Shown here: in pieces, positions 23,283 to 36,400 of the stretch
How positions within the stretch are numbered: position 1 is the first letter of the stretch
How the letters are laid out: the number at the start of each line of letters is the position of its first letter
NCBI GenBank assembly: GCA_016490735.1
Contig: JAEMWC010000154.1
Span: 722,001-786,000 of the forward strand
DNA from: Pachyseris speciosa
Lineage: Eukaryota; Cnidaria; Anthozoa; Scleractinia; Pachyseridae
DNA: 64,000 nt
Direction of reading: 5' to 3'
Notes under the pieces: generated by a model
Databases searched by the model: none
The model's input: only the letters and a program-made list of their open reading frames with translations
What the model was told of the DNA's origin: nothing
Translations under genes and position numbers: made by a program

Positions 23283-24005
23283 GACAGTGAGCAACATGGA
23301 GATGCAACTTCTGTGATGAAGATATAGACATCATGCACAGACATGAAAACATCTTTACCATCTGTTCAGTGCAGTAATGCTGAGTGCGCTCAAGAACAAT
23401 TTTAGATAAAATATACTATGTATATTTGCAGTTCCCACCCTACCTGTATGGTGGAAAAGGAATATTTGATGATCTATGATTATATTTTACGAGTGTTCTT
23501 TGTTACTGAAATTCTTACATGTATTCGAATCAGCTAGGGTCTCTTCTGGAGTGAGAATGCACAGAATGTTCATGAGTAGAATGACTGGAAAAGAAAGAAT
23601 GGAAAAGCGACTTTTCGAAAAGTTGAAAGAACACTAGCTTCACTTTGTCCAATTTGTTGTTCCAGGTACTTTTTTCCCTCAGGTTTGATGACATAATTTA
23701 AATTTGCCATAAGTGTGCTGTTGTTTTTGTGTTTCATTGTTTTTGTTGCCTCTAGAATTTCGATTGAGAACAGGTGGCAGAAATTTGCACAAAAATACCA
23801 TTCCAAGTATTCTCGTTCCAGAATAGGATATTCACTAAGACATGAACTTGGTCATGGCGCAATTTTTGTTTTGTACGTGTGTTGAATAGCTGTAATGTTA
23901 TTTTGGTAACTTGGTTAAATGCGCTCCAAGAGCTTTATGAATCAATTAATTTTCTAATTACTCACTGGATGTATTATCTAAGTACCAGACTCTTGTCTAA
24001 AAGCT

Positions 24006-24668
24006 TTTAAGGTAATTCCCCTGAAAAGTACGTACTATTAAGATTTTTTTCAATCTTGGCAGAATTGATACCCATGCGTAGGACATTGAAAAAATGCAAT
24101 AAAAAGATGTGGTCACCGTGCTTCTTTTCGCCCTGCATGCCTATTTTTCTGAGCGATTTTACAGAGTTGCGCATTATGCTCGAAACTTGAACAACCAAAA
24201 AAAATTGTTATTACGTAGCAAAAACTATGAATAGTATTGAAACCCAGAGCCTAATTGTGTGTCTGGGCTATAATCTTTCAGTATAACGATTTCAAATTGT
24301 CCGATCTTGTAAATAATGTAAGAAAAGTGGACCACTGCGTCATCATGTCATACTCCTCCCTGGCTCCAAATGCAGAGTTTCACGTCATTTATATGGAAAT
24401 AATCCAACTTCTACTATTAAACTTTTTTTCTCCTTAAAAAATGTTTTTCGTGTGCCTATTACGAGTAAATAACACCAATAAAAAAGGGTGGTCACCGTGC
24501 TCGTTTCTTTGCAACACGACGACAAAGGGAAAATTTCGGCTGACAAAGCTCATTGTCAAGGCAAATACACCATGTTTCTAATGTGCGCATGCGCGAGCGC
24601 GCGCCAAATGACACCATAAATTATGCCCAGTAAGGATGCGCCATGCAATTGAGAGGAATCACCTTAAA
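24006..24668. mobile_element. non-autonomous inverted-repeat element
   Basis: Ends TTTAAGGTAATTCCCCTGAA and (reverse-complemented) TTTAAGGTGATTCCTCTCAA. GTGGTCACCGTGC is repeated inside (24109 and 24489). Confidence 0.6.
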
Positions 24669-25690
24669 TTAAAGAACGTATTAGTACAAGACGTGAGACA
24701 TCAGAGGCGATTGGTTTGTTTGAGTACCGGTAAATTTAAGCAGTTCTCCAGACTCTTGAGTGGCCTGCTTTTCAGCCGTATGTTGGGGTAACGGAATACT
24801 GAATATCAAGTGTTTTAGCCACCATGTTGGAACAGGAAAACAGAAGATGCCTGAAGTAAGACTAGCGAGTTGGGGTGACGTAGAAGAAAAAGGCCGTTCT
24901 CTCAGTTTTCTCTGATCTAAGATGGATTATCTGGCACCATCTTCCCCACATCACTCCATGGATCCTCCCCCCTGGAAATAAAAAGATAAAATGTTTTGAG
25001 ATTAAGTGGCATTTGAGGGGGAGGGGAGGAGAGAGAATGAAGGGGGGTGGGTTGAGGTGGGCCTCAATTGAAACGAACTAAAGAGCTGGCATGCCAACAA
25101 GCTCTGTTCCTGGTTCTCTAAGCATATGAAACTGCCCTCTATTGAGTACCTGCGTGTTGCATATTTTTCTTCACCTCCCCCTCCCACCCTAAAACACCCC
25201 TTCCATTCCTTAGGCCAGTTGTGACAGAGGGCCATACAAAGATAGTAGAGCCCAAAGCCATTGAGGAGTTCTTTTCGATACTCTGAAACTTCTAGCTACA
25301 TTTTAATGTCTTCTGTACTTCATTTTGCCATTTAAACGTTTTGACGTGTGAACGATGATCCCAGTTGTGTACGTAGTATTGGAGTCGAACCCATAACCTC
25401 TGTCCCGGGGGAGGGGGGAGTGGGGCTCCCATAAATTTCGGATAGGTGTGTGCCGCGAAGGGTCTTGAACCCTGAAGCAAACGAAATTTCATACCCTATT
25501 TAAGACCCAAACCAAACAAAAGAACAAAAAACTACTCCATCCCACCTCCTCTTAGCAAGGCCTGACACTTAGTGATAAGTCATTCGTAGAGTGAGTGCAA
25601 GTCAATATTAAAAACGGTGAGGTTTTCGTAGTAAAGAGTAGTGAGACGGAGAGCATTACTGAAGCCGTTAAAACAAATTGGGACGATATA

Positions 25691-26242
25691 GGCGGGTCCA
25701 TTCTTGACCCCAGAGCTCTTCCCTTTTGCGCATGTCTAATGGGCATCACGGCGGGAAGAGCTCTGGGTAACTACGGAAGCCTTAAGCTCTGATTGGTTTT
25801 CAGTTCAAACAATGAAATTACTTCTGATTGGCCAATTCCGTAGGCGCTAAAAAACTGAACTTACAGCGCGCGGGCTACTCTTGGAAAGAGAACTACACTG
25901 TAGTTCGAAAAAACAAACACAAAACAAGCATTAGTGAAATCCCTAAAACGTCCTTTCTTGAACAAACAACAGCTTCAATAAATAAATTAATTTCTGCCCT
26001 ATCTTTAAGCGAAATCCCGAGTCTTTGACAGCTTTTGCTAAGGTACACTGCAAGGATTTTTCAAAGGGCGAAGCCATTTTGGTTTGAAACCTGAAGCCCG
26101 CGCTGTGAGACCTCAATAGCCAGATTTTGGCTACGCTTGAGTAGAGTTGCCCAGAGACTCTTTCCGCCGTCACTTTTGTTAGACATGCATGCGTGAAAGG
26201 GAAGAGCTCCGGGATCAAGAATGAGGCGGGTCGGTTTAGAAC
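25691..26242. mobile_element. inverted-repeat element
   Basis: Left end GGGTCCATTCTTGACCCCAG then AGCTCTTCCCTTT. Right end (reverse-complemented) GACCCGCCTCATTCTTGATC then CCGGAGCTCTTCCCTTT. No coding content recognised. Confidence 0.6.
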
Positions 26243-28060
26243 GGTTCATGCGCATGCGCCTTATCAACTATAGAACTGGTTCGTCTTCCCTTGTGAATCA
26301 GGTTTTTATGACAGAGTTTAATTAGGCAAGACAAATGTCAGGAAACAGCAATGATTTCTGCTTAATCGATCGTAAATAAAAGTGGTTGACAAAAGGAACA
26401 GTTTCGATCGAAGATCTTGCGTTACGTTTGTAGTTAAAAAAGAACAAGCGCGGCGTGCGGATGCCGCTGCTACGGTCACAGAGAGAAACGCGTCAGAGGA
26501 CGAAAACAAATAACAGAAAAAATTCTTAAGTTACATGTCCACGCGATGTCCACTGGATTAAATCCGTCGACATGGTGGTTAAGATGAGAATTATAAATTA
26601 TATTTTGGCTTCGTTATGCAAAATTTCATGACAAACCTAAACGAATTGGGCATCAAAAAATGCAATTTCTTTTCAGATACAGAGATGACGCTACATTAAA
26701 CAGTTACTGAACAGTTAAAGTCAAAAGGTTCCTTTGTCAGCCACCTGTTGGGGTGTGGTCCGCGTCTGGGCCTAACAGCTCTACACGCACTCACTCCTTA
26801 ATCCCACGGCTCTTGAAATATTCGAGGCAATAGATTTAGAAAGGTTTTTTTTTCTCGTAAATTTGCAATGAAAATGGTTGACTACGGTGACGCACTGAGT
26901 TATTATCTTGTTCACCACGGCCAAAACCGACAGTGGCAAACATAATATTGGGTGGTTTTCAATAAATCATTAAAACAAGTTCTTGCGAAGCTAATTAAAT
27001 TTTAAAGAACGCTTGTTCGCTTGATAGTATTTTTCTTCGCGCTCAGCCGCGAGCTGTTGTTTTTTCATGGCTTGAGGAACAACCCGAGTTTGCTATTCAT
27101 GACCAATTTGTCAGCTATCCTCAACTTGTAGCATCAATTGGCTTAAAAGTTTTCTTTCTCGGCTTTGCTAATAATACTGAAGGACGTCCACCAGTTCTGG
27201 TCAGGTCACATTGTTGTCTACGTAAGTATTTTGGTATCTTTGAGTTGAGATTGGTAAAAATAACGTTCGGTCTGAGATCGAAACACAAATGTGTATTTAA
27301 TAACTTCCAAGAAAAGGCCAATTTACAGTGAGTTTTCGTGGATAGTCAGTCCTGTCTTGCAACAGGTTTAATTTTCACAGTGTCATCATAATTGCGTGGA
27401 GCCTTTAATTTTAAAACTGTTTACTCGCTGTGGCGTTTATAGTTTTCTTGAGCTCACAACGCCAGGGAAACCATTACCCAAGCATCTAGCCTGCGTAGCA
27501 AGCGTTTCCGTGTGGTTTCCTAGCAAAGATAGACCGAGCAAAGGGATTTGTCGATGTCTTGCCCGCGCGGGGTCCGGAGAGCAAAAAAAAAATTAAAAAG
27601 AGTTGCTCTCGCCCCATTTTTCACGCGGCCAAAACTTCTAAAGTCATAACGAGCCAGAGGTTCTTAGCAACCACAAAAATACCTCTGGATCCCGCTGAGA
27701 TAGGGGGCAATTTGCCACCAATCTCAGCAGGATATCCAGCTACTCTGAACATTCCAATGTAATCGAATCGCTTCTGGCACTCGTTTCTGTTTGATATGGG
27801 GCGTCAACGTTCACGCTTATCTGTCATAATCCTTAAACGTAAACGTTTATTTATGGCGAGAGTTTAATTAAATTCTATCTTTAGACCTGTTGCACACGAA
27901 AAGTGACTGCGGGAACGGGAAAACGATACCCAATAGTTTGTTTTGGCTTTGATGAATTACTCTTGAGGTAGGCTCACCGGTTCCAGAAAATAGCACTAAA
28001 TTACAGCCAAAGACTCGAGTTTTCTTTGTTTCTCTTTCGCATGCAATATGGGAAAAATAA

Positions 28061-28294
28061 TAGGGCTGTTTATACGAGAAAAAAAATAAGCCGTAGCTTA
28101 CTCTGGCCGCGGCTTACATAAGTTGCGAAAGGAACCATTTTTACGAGTAAAAACACCAAGCTAGGCCAGGATAAGCCGGAGCTTGAGAAAGCCGTGAACG
28201 TAGATTTTGTACCATTTATGCGGAGTGTTCGCGTCTTATGTAAGCCGTGGCCAGAGTAAGCCGCGGCTTATTTTCTCTTGTATAAACGGCCCTA
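28061..28294. mobile_element. MITE with TA target site
   Basis: Inverted ends TAGGGCTGTTTATACGAGA and TAGGGCCGTTTATACAAGA (right reverse-complemented), with AATAAGCCG(T/C)(A/G)GCTTACTCTGGCC continuing in both. Confidence 0.8.
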
Positions 28295-28902
28295 ATGTGT
28301 TTTGTTTTTGGAGGTAGATATATCTCTTTTGAACGCTAATTAAAATTCGCTCGTATTCCTAAATCAAACATGCTTGCAATACATGGTAATAGTGAACATA
28401 TTTGCGAGTAATTTACACAAATCAGTCTGCAATTATTACCCTTCTTGAACACCGTGAAAGTAAATTAACATCACTGAGCTAAAATAATTCGCTTCAATAT
28501 GTGATATCGTTGCGTGCCCATGAACAGAACTTTTACTATCCGTACGATTTCCCTAGGAACTGATAAAATTCTCGTTGAATAATTCCTCAATAATCTCGGC
28601 AAACGTCGAAGTGGAAGTTTCAGTATTCGACTTCCGAAACCGACCTTGGCAGGAAAAGCGACAACGGCGACGGTATCGAAATCATCATTTCAAAATATAA
28701 CTTCTCCTTTTTCTAATTCTTTCCCAATTGTTAAAATTTGTTTAACTTGGAAAATGCTGGCGAACTGTCCAAGGACTAAATTACTCTGAAGGGCATTAAA
28801 GTAAGGAAAACGTTCTCGAAAAATACAGTCATCCGAACGCGTTATTGTTCTGCAAAGAAATGTACCAAAGGTAAAACGTTTTGGTCATTAAATCTGCTTA
28901 CA

Positions 28903-30116
28903 ACATTTGCCTAGATTTTTATCTGCACTTCAAAAAACTGTTCATGTTATATATCCCAGAAGCACTCAGGCATACAGTGATACCAGGACCTCAACCTGGA
29001 TGAACCAGAAAAGATATTGAACATTTGCCTAGATTTTTATCTGCACTTTAAAAACTGTTCATGTTATATATCCCAGAAGCACTCAGGCATACAGTGATGC
29101 CATGGACCTCAACCTGGATGAACCAGAAAAGATATAAAACATTTGCCTAAATTTGTATCTGCATTTCAAAAAAAAACCCTGTTATGTTAAATATCTCAGA
29201 AGCGCTCAGGCATACAGTGATGCCAGGACCTCAACCTGGATGAACAAGAAAAGATATGGAACATTTGCCTAGATTTTTATCTACGTTTCAAAAAACTGTT
29301 CATGTTATATATCCCAGAAGCACTCAGGCATACAGTGATGCCATGGACCTCAACCTGGGTGAACCAGAAAAGATATAGAACATTTGCCTAAATTTTTATC
29401 TACGTTTCAAAAAACTGTTCATGTTATATATCCCAGAAGCACTCAGGCATACAGCGATGCCATGGACCTCAACCTGGGTGAACCAGAAAAGATATAGAAC
29501 ATTTGCCTAAATTTTTATCTACGTTTCAAAAAACTGTTCATGTTATATATCCCAGAAGCACTCAGGCATACAGTGATGCCATGGACCTCAACCTGGGTGA
29601 ACCAGAAAAGATATAGAACATTTGCCTAAATTTTTATCTACGTTTCAAAAAACTGTTCATGTTATATATCCCAGAAGCACTCAGGCATACAGTGATGCCA
29701 TGGACCTCAACCTGGGTGAACCAGAAAAGATATAGAACATTTGCCTAAATTTTTATCTACGTTTCAAAAAACTGTTCATGTTATATATCCCAGAAGCACT
29801 CAGGCATACAGCGATGCCATGGACCTCAACCTGGGTGAACCAGAAAAGATATAGAACATTTGCCTAAATTTTTATCTACGTTTCAAAAAACTGTTCATGT
29901 TATATATCCCAGAAGCACTCAGGCATACAGTGATGCCATGGACCTCAACCTGGATGAACCAGAAAGATATAGAACATTTGCCTGGATTTTTATCTGCATT
30001 AAAAAAAACTGTTCATGTTATATATCCCAGAAGCACTCAGGCATACAGTGATGCCAGGACCTCAACCTGAATGAACCAGAAAAAATATAGAACATTTGCC
30101 TAAATTTTTATCTGCA
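28903..30116. repeat. minisatellite, ten ~119-bp units plus a partial
   Basis: Units start with ACATTTGCCTA at 28903, 29021, 29139, 29261, 29380, 29499, 29618, 29737, 29856 and 29974, with a partial unit at 30092. Unit lengths are 118, 118, 122, 119 x5, 118, 118. Each carries CCCAGAAG(C)ACTCAGGCATACAG and CTCAACCTGG(A/G)TGAACCAG. The length is not a multiple of three, so tandem coding is unlikely. Confidence 0.97.
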
Positions 30117-33100
30117 AGTTACATATGCTTAATCACTTGAATATTTTACTATTGCTATTTTCCACGCACAAACAAACACCGAGTCCTAAACTCCTTGGTA
30201 GTTTGAAAAGGCTTTCAGAAGTTGTTTCTGGACGATAATATATTCTCCAACGATAATTTTCAATTTTCAAACTGCCACTATTTTAATCACCACCATAAGT
30301 GGAAGAAATAGTCGCCAGATAAAATATTTTGTGCTTTGACAGAGAGCAGCTATGTAAAAGATATAAGTATCCATATCCAGTTATAAAGACAAAATAAGGA
30401 GCCGCCCACTTTCGCGCCCCCTCACCAGCCCGATCTTCATTATCGTGGATCGATGACGAGTGCGCGCGTATTTCGCGGCTTCATATTTAATTTGCCGCCA
30501 GAATATAATTAATTTGCCGCCGGAATATACATGAACTTTGCTACATATACATAAATACGCTTGAACAGAAAGATTACCGCTCAACAATGGTCCGAAACCA
30601 AAGGAATTCCAACTCAATCAAATCTTACAGAAAATTTACATTAGAATGTAATCCCAGGGATAATGTCAAGGCGATTACTACCAAACGTACCAATGTAACA
30701 AAATCGAAAGTTACGTCGATCTTACCTCTTACGTTCGTATTTCCGCTTTTAAAATTGTCTGAAGGCGATTTACTTCGGCTTAAAATATAGTTACAACTTA
30801 CCAAAGTCCATTGCACGTCAATGAAATCACCCGATAAAACAGAATTTCAGCCTGAGAAGGCGTCACTCTCTGTAATTTCTGTCCATCACATACCGAGATA
30901 TGCCGATTATCCCCTCGAAATTCTCAACGAATCGCTAAAGCATAACATTTGACAAAACTAGCGTTTTATCGTACAAGTAAAACCATAAAATGCCATAAGA
31001 ACAACGCGTAAGCGTGTCGCGTGCCGGTAAATTAAATTCTGCCGCTGAAGCGCAAAAACAATACTTCTTTCAAGGTGTGCTAACATGCTCCCGCAGTGAA
31101 ACCACTAATGGAGTACGTTGACGGCTCTAATGCAGACCTATAACGTCACTCCTTAGCAACCAGACTTGGGAGATTTTTTAACTTCCGGTTATCTCTGGCT
31201 CGTTATGTTTCTTTTCTCGGAAACCACACGGAAATGCTTGCTGCGTAGGCTACCAAGTATCACTCGTCGCATGGATTACTTTCCATTTTCCATAAATTGC
31301 CTGTTGAAAAATCAGAATATTGGACTATGGAGTACATGGAACTTACGTCAGTCTTAGACACTTGTGTTCACGTGATGCTGTATATATCCACCAGGAACAC
31401 AATAAACAATAAACAGCAATCTTGAAAGGAAAATTTCCGGAAGTGACTCGAATGTTTCCGAACACGCCACTCGTCGGTCTCGTGACTCGAGAGTCACGAG
31501 GAAGTCAGCGTCAGTTGGAGAGATTTTCCGGCGTTTGACGTCATTTTGAACGGCCACTGTTCAACCGGTTCAGCGTCTCTAATTTTGGATAACGAAATCG
31601 TACCGCTGAGATTACAAAGCCTGGATCTGCAACCAGCTTGCGCTCCAAATTATTCTCATAGTCTGTCGGAGATTTGCGAGTTGGGTAACTGAGGATGTGG
31701 TATCTCCTTTTAGCAAAACGGCTGACTTGATCATTTCAGTGTGGAACAAACTGGTTTTACTGGTTTTACCAAGTGGTTATCTGATTGGCTAATTTTATCT
31801 TGATTGTTCGTATTTTGGGGAAGTTAACTCCACGGTACAAGTGGACAGCAGTTTTTGACGGCAATGTTTCAATTTGACGCTATCTATTTTTAACAGTTTC
31901 AGAATAAACTGACTTTGAGTGAGAACAAAGAACGTTAAAAATTTTGTAACCAAACCGAGAAAAAAACAGCCAGTGATGAAGGTTCCACTTTGCGCAGTTT
32001 GAGTGTGCGCGAAATGACGCACAGAACAAATGTAAGTAATTTAAAAATAATAGCCAGAGAATTATGAGCACGAAGCAAATTATGCAAGTGATTTTCTAGT
32101 AAAATTTATAGAAATTGAATCAGACGACAGCCGCAAACAACAAAATTTTAGTCACTGAAAAGAAACTAACAATTTTGCTTTCAAAAATTGCTTGATTTTA
32201 AAGTAGAACTTAACTGTTTAAAAGTTTGGGTAGCCAAAGGGTTACATATCGCATACTATATTGATTTCATAGAAGTTGAATGAGTAATGAGCTGTCTGGT
32301 GAATTTGACCCACTGAATTTTTTTTTACAAATTATCGATCCAAAAATTCGGTCATGCATACAGTAAGTGAATAGAGTAAATGTTGTGATAACTGTATGAG
32401 GATCCAAACGAAAGAAAAGCATGCACGCAACTATCAAACGTAGACACATATTAGACATGCTTACCTGCATGCATAAGGAACAGTCCACTGATACTTCCTT
32501 ACTTTCGGTTAACGAAAAACCGGAAGTGACACGACGTTGAGGCGTGTCGAAGAACCGGACTTAGGACCCATCAAACTTATAAAATGAGCGTTTTTAGGCG
32601 ACAGCGATTGAGATACAAGCATAGATGCTACAAAAGCATCTAGTTATCTGCATCGGAAACAAGCCATTTCTCAAGGTTCATCTTCTCGGTAATCATGTGG
32701 CAGATTTGTCATCCCAGCTTTTTATGGAAACTGTTTTTCTTCCCATCCGATTTATACGAGCTGTTTTTTTTAAGACTTGAAAAAGTGATTTGTACATTAA
32801 CAAATAGTAATTGAGAAAGATGAAAGCTGACCTTTGTCTTAATTGCGATGCGTGACGTGAGACTTGGAAGTCACACTTTTAAAAAATCTGAAATGGTCAT
32901 TAACCAGAATTCCCTATTCGAAAGTTTTCCCATTGAATTTTAATTTCTCACAAGTAAGTCTTTTTTGAAGCATCCAAAAGTCGACTGAATAATCATGAAC
33001 ACTGAAGAAAGCGTGACTTGATCAACGAGGATCAGTGCGTGCTTTGAACTAGAATCCAAGACCTTCTGCACGTACCGATTGCAGTACGCCCCGAATAAAC

Positions 33101-33284
33101 AAAGTCATATGACCAGCGTAGGATCTTCGTAGTTATTATAAAATCTTTTAAATTTTCGTCACAAACAAAAAGACGTCAAATATCAGAGACACATACATGT
33201 TACATAACCTCTTTACATGTTTTCTTTCATACGGGCGAGTAGCACAAGTGCAGAATTAACGAGGATAATATAACATTTCTGATT

Positions 33285-33345
33285 GGTCCATTGCCGCATC
33301 ACAGGTTCTTTCAAGCGATTCTATTGGACGGTGTAACAAGCAACA
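33285..33345 (+). promoter_or_regulatory. probable promoter region of the glutamate carrier gene
   Basis: Two inverted CCAAT boxes (ATTGG at 33292-33296 and 33323-33327) lie 120-160 bp upstream of the proposed ATG, followed by a locally GC-richer stretch (33345-33420) that could be 5' UTR. No TATA box is obvious. Inferred only from motif spacing. Confidence 0.35.
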
Positions 33346-33451
33346 GTGGTGGCGCCTGCATTGGCGGAGGCGGGAAACCAAGCAAGTCCCTGCTGGAGTA
33401 GTTTTAAAAAGAAGGCTTCGTGGCAAAGCAAAGTTGAAGTGAGATTGTTGT

Positions 33452-36400
33452 ATGGAAAAACCTCGCAGGTAGGAGCTAATAAGCTAATCTTGTACTTCAC
33501 GTGTAAACAAAAACTTAAAGTATTTCTTAGAGCCAAAATAACGAAATCCCTGTGTCAAAAAAGCTGGCTTATACTTGCAAAAAATTAATAAATGCCGTCC
33601 ATATCAGTACAAGTGAGAATTATTTTGTCGATGACCGGCTGACTAAAATGTCATGGTTTAATTTTTACACAGCGAGATTTATTCTCTAGGAAGCATTAAA
33701 CCTAGAGTAAACTTATTTTTCGTCCTTGTGTCTATAAGAAGTTGAAAAAAGGTGTAAGCTGACATTTAAGCTGTTTATAACATTTAAGCTTAAGCTTATG
33801 TAGCATCTCTTCGCTTTTCAGACATCAGAATGGAATCGCAAATAAACTTCACTCGGAAACGTTGAAATATTAATTTATTTTGAGTTTTCATTTGCTTGTC
33901 CTGGTGTCATTTTCAGTTGTTTTTATCCGCGGAATATCTCGCAGAGCCGAAAACTTGAAGTTAATTAATTATGAAACGATTCAAAAGAGTTTTTAGCCAC
34001 TGGTCAGGAACAAGTTCTTCGGATAATAAGCAACTGAGCCAAAATCGTGCTTGACAGCTGGTTTGAATTTTTTCAGCAAGTTCTGCTCTCTGAGGACAAG
34101 CTGGCGCAAATAAAACTGCAACTAAACTGAAGGAATTTGTCTAGCAAATACGGAAGAACATATTTACTTAACAATCGCAGTTCATGATGACATGAAATAA
34201 GCCTGAGCTGAATTCTAGCTCACGGTGCAATAGTCGAATTTTTCAATTCAGTCTGTGTTCAAGTGAAAGAAATTGCTATCCCTGTAAAAAAAATTCAAAA
34301 TTTTCTAAGATGTCGTCTCGTATCGACAAGATTCAGTTTGGGCTCAATACTTTCAAGGTGCTTTTCCTGAATCAACCAAAATGTTAAAATTTGAAACCCC
34401 CCTGACATGTTTTATTTAACGCGAATTTAATAAATTCACACCAGGAGACAGCAAAGCTTATTTGTGAGCTTATTTAAGCTTTATGACCAAACAGCGCAAA
34501 GAATTGTAAAAGTGACGATAGTATGAATAGTTTCATCTATTTGAAAAGTATGTCCAGGCTTTTTAATTGGAATGCAGATGAATGAACTTAGACTGATAAC
34601 AAAATTTCTTTTAGTTCCTAAAGTGGATGTGAAATGGGATAGAATCCTCAAGAATGAAACTTCTGTGAAGGCTATATACTGATCAGTACAAGTTCGGCTG
34701 TATTCTGCACATCCTGTTTCACAATGTGAGATCTGACTCTTTAATTTGCATCTTGGGATGGCATTTCTGAGTTAAAAGGTTATATCATTTTTTAAACTAA
34801 AGTCAGTGTTAAGTGCCAACGATATCTTTTTAAAATTCTGTCGAGGCTGTAGAATCTTTATCTTACATTTACTTAGTGTGAAAAATGGTTTAGGAGCTAG
34901 TAAAAAGCTACGCAACCATAATTTTATGTGCATGTGACGAATTAGTTTTTCAGCCAAACTTCTCAATGGAGCCATCGCCGGAGTGGTGGGGGTTTCTTGC
35001 ACCTTTCCGTTGGATCTCGCCAAAACAAGACTCCAGGATCAGAGGAATCTTGGAGCACAAAAGCAATACAAGCACTTGTGAGTCAATGTTTCCAAATCTA
35101 TTATTTATGCTTACTTGTCAGTCTCTGATATCACAGGGTGCATTGCAAAAGCTTCCCTCTAGCTATTAGCTACTGAGAGCAAAATCTCCAGAGGTCACTG
35201 AAAAATTAATTTACGGTTTGTTTCCTTGTCATTATTCCAAACTTAATTTCATTTATGTACAAGATTCTTGCATTTTCTAGAAGTGATGAAATTAAATTAA
35301 GCTCTTAGACTATAAACCAATTTCTTTATTATTTCCCAATGCCTTTATGTCATTCGTGCCGGCATAGTCTTTGGCCTAAGCACTATGTCAAAGAGAGAAA
35401 CTGCCGGTGCAATGTTATTAGGAAGTACCTAGGGGTGACCTTGAATGAAAACTCGTAGGTTTTTGGCGAGTGAAAATCAAACGATCCTACAGCAATAAAC
35501 CACAATGATGACGACGACGATGATGACGGTGACTGGGACGATGACGATGACTACGACGATGATGATGACGATGTAATTGATGATGACGATGCAACCTCGT
35601 TCCCAGGGCTTTTCCCTATTTTTCTTTCTGGGGAAAAGCCCTGGGAACGAGGTTGGATGATGGTGATGACGACGACGACGACGACGATGTAAATGATGAT
35701 GATGGTAGTGATGACGACGACGATGACGATGACGACGACGACGATGATGGTGGTGGTGGTGGTGGTGGTGAGCAACAAAAACCCACGCGTAACACTTAAC
35801 TCAAACTGCAATGATAATGAAGGGAAAAAGGATCTTGGGACCGAGAACGTGAACGCAGAAAAACACTGATGTTGCGACTTTGCCAAGCTGACCGACCGCG
35901 TACGTTCAAGAGAGCATCAAATCAAATCAAATCACATTTATTTAAGCTCGGCATTATGTTCACTAGTTTCGTTGCTTTATTTGTCGTTTTTCATTTTAGA
36001 GTGGACTGTTTGTGCAAAGTGGCAAGAATGGAAGGAATACAAGGCTTATACAAAGGTAAACTGAATAACTACTACATAATAATATAACGTGTAATTTACT
36101 GATATATATGGCCGCAAGTTCACTTGGGACCTAAAACTTATTGCACATTACATACATTTTGTAGGTTTTGCCGATGGGTGATTAATTGGACAGCTCACTT
36201 TAATACCTTTTTATTTCTTTTGTTAGGCGTGGGAGTAAACTTGTTGCTTATCAACCCTGAAAAAGCTATAAAACTTGCTGTTAATGATCAAGTGAGACAG
36301 ATGTACGGTGGCAAAAGGTAACTGCCAACATGCCAAGTGATAGCTAAGTGGAGTCCAATTCGTTATAAAATCATACGAGTTGTTACAGACCGAACTGGAC

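Larger units (their letters stand above)
23283..33451. other. repeat-rich spacer without a recognised gene
   Basis: Ten kilobases between the BID-like and carrier genes. I assign the elements at 24006, 25691 and 28061 and the minisatellite at 28903. Elsewhere (23290-24000, 24670-25690, 26250-28060, 30120-33280) I see no splice-linked reading frame that I recognise. 30400-31100 and 31130-31600 are locally CpG-richer and could be regulatory, which is only a guess. Confidence 0.55.

Noticed and set aside
29860..30051. A repeat-containing protein from the minisatellite
   Set aside because: Unit length of 118-119 bp breaks the frame every unit; no long tandem frame exists.
28903..30116. CRISPR-like array
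   Set aside because: The units are contiguous with no unique spacers and the genome is eukaryotic.
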